From assembly GCA_943913335.1 (NCBI GenBank), contig CALTXS010000012.1, forward strand, positions 1-12,838: a stretch of 12,838 nt of DNA, given 5' to 3'. Position 1 is the stretch's first letter. The number at the start of each line of letters is the position of its first letter. Positions 7,306 to 12,838 of the stretch are shown one piece after another. Position numbers and translations under genes: made by a program. This DNA is from an uncultured Lysobacter sp. Lineage in GTDB: Bacteria > Pseudomonadota > Gammaproteobacteria > Xanthomonadales > Xanthomonadaceae. The notes beneath the pieces were generated by a model. The model saw only the letters and a list, made by a program, of their open reading frames with translations. It had not been told where the DNA came from and did not search any database.

Positions 7306-8394
7306 ATGTCGGCACAACCGAATTTGGGCATGAACGTCACGACGTTCGAAAACCCCCTGGGTATTAATGGCTTTGAGTTTGTCGAGTTTGCGGCACCAAA
7401 GGATCAGCAGGAGGCAATGCACACGTACTTGCTCAACATGGGCTTTACCGCCGTGCTGCGTCACAAGACCCGTCCGATCACGGTGTATCGCCAGAACGGT
7501 GTCAATTTCCTGGTCAATGACGATCCCGAATCCTTTGCAGCCCAATTTGCCGCGGCCCATGGTCCGAGTGCCTGCGGATTCGCGATTCGCTTTACTGTGC
7601 CGACAGATCAGGTCTGCGACACGGTGCTGGGCAATGGCGGCGAGACCTTTAGCGCTGCCGACCTGATTGATTCCAAGGCGGTCAACGTGCCGGTCGTAAA
7701 GGGCATCGGCGACTGCATGCTGTATCTGGTGGACAGCGGTTCCGATGTGTATGGCGACTATCTGCCGGTGCAGGGCGCCGATCAGAATCCCAAGGGCTTC
7801 GGTCTGACTTTTATCGATCACCTTACGCACAACCTGTATTTCGGCAACATGCAAAAGTGGTCGGATTACTACGAACGCCTGTTCAACTTCCGTGAGATCC
7901 GCTACTTCGATATCAAGGGTGCCAAGACCGGCCTGATCTCCAAGGCCATGACCGCACCCGATGGCATTGTGCGCATTCCGCTCAACGAATCCAGTGATCC
8001 CAAGTCGCAGATCAATGAATACCTCGATGCATACAAGGGCGAGGGCATTCAGCACATTGCCTGCTTTACCGACGACATCTATTCCACCGTCGAGGCCATG
8101 CGCGAACAGGGCATCGAGTTCCTGGACACGCCCGAAACGTATTTCGACGTGATCGATCAGCGCATTCCTGACCACGGCGAGGATGTGCCGCGCCTGGCCA
8201 GGAACAAGATCCTGATTGATGCCGACGCGGAAACCAAGCAACGCAAGCTGCTCCAGATCTTTACCCAGAACGCCTTCGGTCCGATCTTCTTTGAGATCAT
8301 TCAACGCAAGGGCAATGAGGGTTTTGGCGAAGGCAATTTCCAGGCCCTGTTCGAATCGATCGAGCGTGACCAGATGAAGCGCGGAGTGCTGTAA
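7306..8394 (+). CDS. hppD: 4-hydroxyphenylpyruvate dioxygenase
   Basis: Non-haem Fe(II) dioxygenase that turns 4-hydroxyphenylpyruvate into homogentisate, the second step of tyrosine degradation. With the ATG at 7306 it has 362 residues. The two-domain vicinal-oxygen-chelate fold is visible, and the iron ligands should be His172 (TFIDHLTHNLYFGN), His250 (GIQHIACFTDDI) and Glu330 (FFEIIQRKGNEGFGEGNF). The C-terminal helix signature FGEGNFQALFESIERDQ (340-356) is specific to HPPD and argues against 4-hydroxymandelate synthase. The frame is open to an ATG at 7243, but GGAG at 7293-7296, nine bases before the ATG at 7306, and the lack of homology in the extra 21 residues favour 7306. The stop TAA is directly followed by the hmgA ATG, so the two are one operon. 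Confidence 0.96.
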   Translation: MSAQPNLGMNVTTFENPLGINGFEFVEFAAPKDQQEAMHTYLLNMGFTAVLRHKTRPITVYRQNGVNFLVNDDPESFAAQFAAAHGPSACGFAIRFTVPTDQVCDTVLGNGGETFSAADLIDSKAVNVPVVKGIGDCMLYLVDSGSDVYGDYLPVQGADQNPKGFGLTFIDHLTHNLYFGNMQKWSDYYERLFNFREIRYFDIKGAKTGLISKAMTAPDGIVRIPLNESSDPKSQINEYLDAYKGEGIQHIACFTDDIYSTVEAMREQGIEFLDTPETYFDVIDQRIPDHGEDVPRLARNKILIDADAETKQRKLLQIFTQNAFGPIFFEIIQRKGNEGFGEGNFQALFESIERDQMKRGVL

Positions 8395-9690
8395 ATGGCA
8401 TTGGCTGGCAATGGCTATCAGCCCGGATTCGGGAACCATGTTTCCACTCAGGCCATTGCCGGCGCGTTGCCCCTTGGCCGGAATTCGCCGCAAGTAGCAC
8501 CGCTCGGGCTGTATGCCGAGCAGCTGAGCGGTACGGCGTTCACCGCGCCGCGTGCGCACAATCGCCGTAGCTGGCTCTATCGCATTCGGCCGGCCGCCAT
8601 GCACGGTCACTTTGCCGAGTACGAGCAGACCCGTTTTCACAACGTCTTCGGCGCCGGCAAAGTCTCGCCCGAGCAAATGCGCTGGTCGCCCTTGCCCTTG
8701 CCGGAGAGCGCCACCGATTTTATCGATGGCCTGGTAACGTACGCCGGTAACGGCGGTCCCGAGTCGCAGACCGGAATCGGTATCCATCTGTATGCCTGCA
8801 ACCGCGACATGCAGGATCGTTTCTTCAGCAATGCCGATGCCGAGATGCTGATCGTCCCGCAACTCGGCCGTCTGCATATTGAAACCGAGCTGGGTGTCGT
8901 TGATGTCGAGCCGCATTGGATCGCGGTGATTCCGCGTGGCGTGCGCTTCCGCGTCTCGCTATCCGACGGTCAGGCGCGCGGCTACGTCTGCGAGAACTTT
9001 GGTGCCCTGCTGCAGTTGCCTGACCTGGGGCCTATCGGCAGCAACGGTCTGGCCAATCCGCGTGATTTCGAAACACCCAACGCTGCCTTCGAGGATATCG
9101 ACGGGCAGTTTGAGTTGATCAACAAGTTCCAGGGCCATCTGTGGCGTGCGGAGATGACGCATTCGCCGCTCAATGTGGTGGCGTGGCACGGCAACTACGC
9201 ACCGTATCGCTACGATCTGCGCAACTTCAATACCATCGGATCCATTTCGTTTGATCACCCGGATCCGTCGATCTTTCTGGTGTTGCATGCGCCCGGTCCG
9301 GTGGCCGGTGTCAGCAATCTCGATTTCGTGATCTTCGGGCCGCGAATTCTGGCGATGCGCGATACCTTCCGGCCGCCGTGGTTCCATCGCAATATTGCCT
9401 CGGAGTTCATGGGCCTGATCGATGGCGTATACGATGCCAAGGCCGAGGGCTTTGCCCCCGGTGGTGCATCACTGCACAACTGCATGACGGGTCACGGCCC
9501 CGATGCGGAGACCTTCGACAAGGCATCGGCTGCCGATACGAGCAAACCCGATTTCATTCGGGGCACGATGGCGTTTATGTTCGAGTGCCCGCTGGTGATC
9601 CGTCCATGTGAACAGGCCTTGATGGCATCACATCGGCAAACCGAGTACATTGATTGCTGGCAAGGGCTGCGGAACAATTTCCGCGGCTAA
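8395..9690 (+). CDS. hmgA: Homogentisate 1,2-dioxygenase
   Basis: Non-haem Fe(II) ring-cleaving dioxygenase converting homogentisate to maleylacetoacetate, the step after HPPD. At 431 residues it has full family length and opens with the typical [14 protein letters not shown] (8-21). Iron ligands by comparison with the human enzyme are His331 and Glu337 in [16 protein letters not shown] and His367 in MTGHGPD; the proposed acid-base His288 is in SFDHPDPS. The ATG abuts the hppD stop (TAAATG), with GGAG (8383-8386) inside the end of hppD as ribosome binding site. The following pathway genes (maleylacetoacetate isomerase, fumarylacetoacetase) are not in the window. A stable hairpin covers the last codons. 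In many bacteria loss of this enzyme causes brown pyomelanin pigment; this copy looks intact. Confidence 0.97.
   Translation: MALAGNGYQPGFGNHVSTQAIAGALPLGRNSPQVAPLGLYAEQLSGTAFTAPRAHNRRSWLYRIRPAAMHGHFAEYEQTRFHNVFGAGKVSPEQMRWSPLPLPESATDFIDGLVTYAGNGGPESQTGIGIHLYACNRDMQDRFFSNADAEMLIVPQLGRLHIETELGVVDVEPHWIAVIPRGVRFRVSLSDGQARGYVCENFGALLQLPDLGPIGSNGLANPRDFETPNAAFEDIDGQFELINKFQGHLWRAEMTHSPLNVVAWHGNYAPYRYDLRNFNTIGSISFDHPDPSIFLVLHAPGPVAGVSNLDFVIFGPRILAMRDTFRPPWFHRNIASEFMGLIDGVYDAKAEGFAPGGASLHNCMTGHGPDAETFDKASAADTSKPDFIRGTMAFMFECPLVIRPCEQALMASHRQTEYIDCWQGLRNNFRG
9666..9687 (+). repeat. Inverted repeat (RNA hairpin) over the hmgA 3' end
   Basis: GCTGCGGAA (9666-9674) pairs with TTCCGCGGC (9679-9687) around a four-base loop CAAT. 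The stem is nine base pairs with a single T-G wobble. It ends just before the hmgA stop codon. No T-tract follows (the next bases are TAATCCTACC), so it is not a standard intrinsic terminator. It could act on transcript processing or stability between hmgA and the antiporter genes. Confidence 0.6.
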
Positions 9691-9720
9691 TCCTACCTAG
9701 ATAGAACGGAGCGCAAACTC

Positions 9721-10677
9721 ATGGACAACGTGTGGCTGACCTTATTGCTTAGCGTCGTATTTCTGACCAGTGCTGCCGAATTCTTAGTACGCGGATCCGC
9801 CGGTCTGGCGCAGCGTCTGGGCATCAGCCGTTTCGTCATGGGCATGCTGCTGCTCTCCTTAGCAACGGCATTGCCGGAGTTGAGCATTGCGCTACAGGCC
9901 ATGCGTTCCGGTCAGGAGCCGCTGGCGCTTGGCACCGTCGTCGGCAACAACATCGTCAATTTTGGCTTGACCATGGGCGTGGCCGCGATGGTTGCGACGC
10001 TTGTGACCCATTGGCGTGCCCTCAACGGTCTGCTGCTGGGACTGGTGGTCGGCTCCATTGCGGTGATCGCCATGGGCTGGAACGGCAACATCTCCCGCGT
10101 CGAGGGCATCATCCTGCTCGCGATCTTTATCGCCTTCATGGGCTGGGCCGTGCTGGCCAGTCGCAGTGAATCGGCCGATGTACATCGCGAAATGGAGGTG
10201 CTAGCCGGTCGCCACAATGCCCTCTGGCTCGATGTCGTGTTTGTCGCCCTGGGTGCGGTGATGCTGTATTTCGGTTCGCTGTGGATCGTACAGAAGGCCC
10301 CGGCACTCGGCGTTGAACTCGGTTTGGGTCCGCACGTGGTCGGCCTGCTGCCTATCGCCATTGCAGTCACCCTGCCCGAGGCCATCATGGCTATCGCCGC
10401 GGCTCGTCGCGGTCATGGCGATCTGGTCGTGGGTCACGTCATCGGTTCGTCCTTGCTCAATACCACCGTCGTCATTGGCCTGTTGGCCATGAGCAGCGGT
10501 GGCCTGATGATCCCGCGCGGATTCCTGACGTTTGAACTGCCGATGGCCGCCATCGGCGCCTGTCTGATGTTCCCGATGCTGCGCGGTGACATGCGCATCA
10601 CCCGTGCCGAAGGCACCATCCTGGTCATCACCTTTATCGTGTGGCTGGCCATTGAGTTGCTGATGGTGACGCAATAA
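9721..10677 (+). CDS. CaCA-family cation exchanger (YrbG-like sodium/calcium exchanger superfamily)
   Basis: Inner-membrane antiporter of the Ca2+/cation superfamily: 318 residues, about ten hydrophobic segments, two inverted halves each with an alpha repeat. First repeat: LATALPELSIALQAMRSG (47-64) and GTVVGNNIVNFGL (71-83). Second: IAVTLPEAIMAIAAARRG (214-231) and GHVIGSSLLNTTVVIG (238-253). The two essential glutamates, Glu53 and Glu220, are kept. The flanking residues are not canonical: the usual GTSLPE is ATALPE and AVTLPE, and GSNxxN/D is GNNIVN and GSSLLN. The transported ion therefore cannot be assumed to be Ca2+ with Na+. GGAG (9708-9711) lies nine bases before the ATG. The gene starts 30 bases after hmgA, and nhaA follows with no gap. 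Confidence 0.87.
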   Translation: MDNVWLTLLLSVVFLTSAAEFLVRGSAGLAQRLGISRFVMGMLLLSLATALPELSIALQAMRSGQEPLALGTVVGNNIVNFGLTMGVAAMVATLVTHWRALNGLLLGLVVGSIAVIAMGWNGNISRVEGIILLAIFIAFMGWAVLASRSESADVHREMEVLAGRHNALWLDVVFVALGAVMLYFGSLWIVQKAPALGVELGLGPHVVGLLPIAIAVTLPEAIMAIAAARRGHGDLVVGHVIGSSLLNTTVVIGLLAMSSGGLMIPRGFLTFELPMAAIGACLMFPMLRGDMRITRAEGTILVITFIVWLAIELLMVTQ

Positions 10678-11886
10678 ATGGCAGTGCGTCGTTGGTTACA
10701 GGAGTTCTTTCGGCTTGAGGCGGCATCCGGGTTAATCCTGATTGGGGCATCGGTACTGGCTCTGCTGCTTGCTAACAGTGCCTGGGGCGATGCCTACCGC
10801 CACTTGCTGCATTTCGAGTTGCCGCGCATTGCCCTGGGGCAATGGAGCATTGAACTCTCGCTGCAGCACTTTATCAACGATGGCCTGATGGCCCTGTTTT
10901 TTCTGCTGGTGGCGGCAGAAATAAAACGCGAAATGCTCGGCGGCCAGCTGTCCGATCGCCGCGCGCTAATGCTGCCGCTGCTCTGTGCCGCAAGTGGTGT
11001 CCTTGTTCCCGCCCTGATTTTTACGGCGTTTAATCATGCCGACGCCGCAGCGATGCGCGGCTGGGCCGTGCCGACGGCGACCGACATTGCCTTCGCGCTG
11101 GCGATGTTAGCGGTGTTGGGTTCGCGGGTTCCGCTGGGCCTCAAGCTGCTGCTCTCGACTATTGCCGTGGTGGATGATCTGATTGCCATCGTCATTATTG
11201 CGATGTTCTATACCAGCGAGCTGCACGGCGCCAGCCTTATCGCTGCCATTGCAATCGCAGTGGCGATGGCACTACTGAACCGTAGCGGTGTCCGTAGTCT
11301 GTGGCCGTATCTGCTATTAGGTGTGGCCTTATGGATCGTGGTGCTGCGATCCGGCGTGCATGCGACGTTGGCTGGCGTAGTCACCGGGTTTCTGATTCCG
11401 CATGTCACCGGCGATGACGACACGGCCGATCCCGATCGTTCGCCCTCGCCGTTGCTGCGCCTTGAGGACGACCTGCACCCGTTCGTTGCCTATGCTGTGC
11501 TGCCGCTCTTTGCGCTGGCCAATGCCGGTCTGGATCTGAGCACGACGCCACTCGGTGCACTGACTACCGCGTTGCCGATGGGTGTACTGCTGGCGCTGCT
11601 GATTGGCAAGCCGGTTGGTATTTTTAGTGTCGCCTGGCTCGGCCGCAAAGCGGGCCTGGTCGATTATCCGGCCGGAGTCGGCAACAGCGTGCTGTTCGGC
11701 ATGGCGATCCTGTGCGGCATCGGCTTTACCATGAGCCTGTTCATTGCCTCGTTGGCTTATCGAGAGCCACTGCTGCAGGCCGAAGCGACTCTCGGCGTCT
11801 TCGCCGCATCGGTGCTTTCGGCATTGCTCGGCGTGTGGTGGCTCCGGCGCGTCTTGCCGACCCGCAGCATTGACACTCAAGAGTAA
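10678..11886 (+). CDS. nhaA: Na+/H+ antiporter NhaA
   Basis: Inner-membrane electrogenic antiporter that expels Na+ (or Li+) in exchange for protons, for salt and alkaline pH tolerance. The 402 residues give about 12 hydrophobic helices. Signature residues relative to the E. coli protein are present: Thr135-Asp136 in PTATDIAFALA (the crossing unwound helix), the ion-binding pair Asp166-Asp167 in TIAVVDDLIAIV, Lys311 in LIGKPVGI, and His228 in RSGVHATLAG, matching the E. coli pH-sensing region. The helix after GLMALFFLLV reads AAEIKREML where E. coli has GLEVKRELL. The ATG abuts the preceding stop (TAAATG), the ribosome binding site is weak, and translation is probably coupled to the exchanger. 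It converges on the next gene with only 12 bases between and no terminator seen. Confidence 0.96.
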   Translation: MAVRRWLQEFFRLEAASGLILIGASVLALLLANSAWGDAYRHLLHFELPRIALGQWSIELSLQHFINDGLMALFFLLVAAEIKREMLGGQLSDRRALMLPLLCAASGVLVPALIFTAFNHADAAAMRGWAVPTATDIAFALAMLAVLGSRVPLGLKLLLSTIAVVDDLIAIVIIAMFYTSELHGASLIAAIAIAVAMALLNRSGVRSLWPYLLLGVALWIVVLRSGVHATLAGVVTGFLIPHVTGDDDTADPDRSPSPLLRLEDDLHPFVAYAVLPLFALANAGLDLSTTPLGALTTALPMGVLLALLIGKPVGIFSVAWLGRKAGLVDYPAGVGNSVLFGMAILCGIGFTMSLFIASLAYREPLLQAEATLGVFAASVLSALLGVWWLRRVLPTRSIDTQE

Positions 11887-11898
11887 AAGTCGGAGCGC

Positions 11899-12792
11899 TT
11901 AAACCAGATCGACGACGTCCGGCACGGTCGTGCGCGACTTGTGTAATTGACGAATCGCAATCATCAGCACGCCGGCCAACACCAGTGCGGCACCGATATA
12001 CAGTCGGATACCCGGACGATCGCCCCAGAACGCGATCCCTATGGCGATGCCCATAATCGGCGTCAGCAACAGCCAGGGCGTGATCTGCGCAATGGGATTG
12101 CGCTGCAGCAGCTGAAAATAAAGGCCATGGCCGAGTAGGGAGGCCACCAAAGCCGCGTAGACGACACCCTGCCAAACCCGCCAAGTTGCATTGGGTAGCT
12201 GCGAGATGGCGCCGGGTTCAAACACCACGCTAATCAGCAGCAACGGGAACAGGGCGACCCATGCAAACCAGCCCTGCTGATTGAACACGGTAAAGCCCTT
12301 GAGTCCCTTCATGAAGACGGTTGCCAGCGCCAGCGCCAACGCCGACAGCAACATTAGGATCAGTGCCTTAGGGTGATCTACAACCATTGGATCAAAGGCC
12401 AGCACCACGATGCCGATGAAGCTGGTCAAAATGGCCACGCCGGTCTTAAGCCCAAAGCGCTCACCGATCAGCACCCAGGCCAGCACGGCGGTCATGGGGA
12501 TATAGCTTTGCATCACGACCGCAGGCGATGACAGATCACCGGCCTCTCGCAGGGACCAGAAACTCAAACCGAAGTGAGCGACGCCAACCAGGAGACCACA
12601 GACAATCAGACGTCCCCATTGTTCGCGCGGTGGCACACGCATCATCGGCAGCAGGCACAGGCCCAGCAGAGCAAAGCGTAGCGCGGTGAACAGGAACGGC
12701 ATGGTCTCGCGCAGCGCCGTCGCCGACGTCAGAAAATTAAAAGCCCAGGCAATACAGATCAGGATGGCCAGACCGATGTCGCGCGGTGCCAC
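11899..12792 (-). CDS. DMT-superfamily EamA-type transporter
   Basis: Inner-membrane protein of the drug/metabolite transporter superfamily, with 297 residues and ten predicted helices in two EamA repeats (about 7-134 and 148-283). The first repeat shows AWAFNFLTSATALRE (15-29), and its last helices carry the typical hydrophobic-GER motif (IGERFG, 109-114). The second repeat has SLLGHGLYFQLLQR (218-231) and WGDRPG, with Asp258 where Glu is usual. Members export amino acids, metabolites or drugs; the substrate here cannot be told. The start is GTG at 12792. An in-frame TAA lies two codons upstream, so it cannot begin earlier, and AAGGAG overlaps the GTG itself. The short tail beyond residue 283 is polar and should face the cytoplasm. 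Confidence 0.88.
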   Translation of the reverse strand: MAPRDIGLAILICIAWAFNFLTSATALRETMPFLFTALRFALLGLCLLPMMRVPPREQWGRLIVCGLLVGVAHFGLSFWSLREAGDLSSPAVVMQSYIPMTAVLAWVLIGERFGLKTGVAILTSFIGIVVLAFDPMVVDHPKALILMLLSALALALATVFMKGLKGFTVFNQQGWFAWVALFPLLLISVVFEPGAISQLPNATWRVWQGVVYAALVASLLGHGLYFQLLQRNPIAQITPWLLLTPIMGIAIGIAFWGDRPGIRLYIGAALVLAGVLMIAIRQLHKSRTTVPDVVDLV

Positions 12793-12795
12793 TCC

Positions 12796-12838
12796 TTAGT
12801 ACCGAATGCCGAAGCGATCGTAGGCCTTGCTGACCAGC
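12796..12838 (-). CDS. C-terminal 13 residues of an unidentified protein
   Basis: A frame enters from the right edge on the minus strand and reads LVSKAYDRFGIRY before TAA (12798-12796). It has no earlier stop, and its end meets the start of the EamA gene in the arrangement TAA-GGA-GTG. That tight junction suggests a real gene in the same operon. I do not recognise the protein from so few residues; a chance open frame is possible. Confidence 0.45.
   Translation of the reverse strand, partial: LVSKAYDRFGIRY

Noticed and set aside
7176..7340. Long form of thrB starting at 7340
   Set aside because: The extra 55 residues lack family resemblance and would span the hppD leader and start; the ATG at 7175 gives normal length.
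7267..8916. 549-residue open frame on the minus strand opposite hppD and hmgA
   Set aside because: It lies wholly antisense to two well-recognised enzymes, shows no family motif, and is explained by the codon bias of the plus-strand genes.
11880..11960. Shared terminator between nhaA and the EamA gene
   Set aside because: Only a 12-base gap; an ACGAC/GTCGT pair nearby has no T-tract.

Overview
The window reads as ordinary chromosomal DNA of a gammaproteobacterium close to the Xanthomonadales. The strongest pointer is the tryptophan 2,3-dioxygenase: it aligns without gaps over its length with the Xanthomonas campestris enzyme as I recall it, and its active-site residues fall at the same numbers. 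GC looks to be in the high 50s percent by eye, lower than typical Xanthomonas, so a related but distinct genus is likely. I see no RNA gene, CRISPR array, insertion sequence, phage gene or att site. Coding density is high, and the longest stretch without a gene is about 130 bases.

Layout, left to right. (1) 1-3621, minus strand: an operon for a 2-oxo acid dehydrogenase complex, transcribed E1 alpha, E1 beta, E2. Five bases after E2 comes the start of a BaiN/HI0933-like flavoprotein, cut by the window edge. (2) 3687-6193, plus strand: tryptophan 2,3-dioxygenase, divergent from the E1 alpha gene, then a proton-coupled oligopeptide transporter of the POT family ending in a clear intrinsic terminator. 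(3) 6246-7175, minus strand: a solitary homoserine kinase gene, thrB. (4) 7306-11886, plus strand: hppD and hmgA (tyrosine degradation through homogentisate), then a CaCA-family cation exchanger and the Na+/H+ antiporter nhaA. Spacing is tight and no terminator is visible, so this could be one transcript. (5) 11899-12792, minus strand: a DMT/EamA-family exporter, convergent with nhaA and preceded by the last codons of an unidentified gene at the right edge.

Common theme (inference): much of the window suits a protein- or peptide-eating lifestyle. The POT transporter would import di- and tripeptides, TDO opens the tryptophan ring, HPPD and HmgA break down tyrosine and phenylalanine carbon, and the 2-oxo acid dehydrogenase would oxidise branched-chain keto acids or pyruvate. 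The two cation antiporters would handle ion and pH balance.

I found no convincing undescribed system. The best second-look items are the altered ion-site residues in the CaCA exchanger, the Asp-to-Thr change in the E2 catalytic signature, the non-E3 flavoprotein placed directly after E2, the coupling of antiporters to the homogentisate genes, and a strong hairpin at the 3' end of hmgA.
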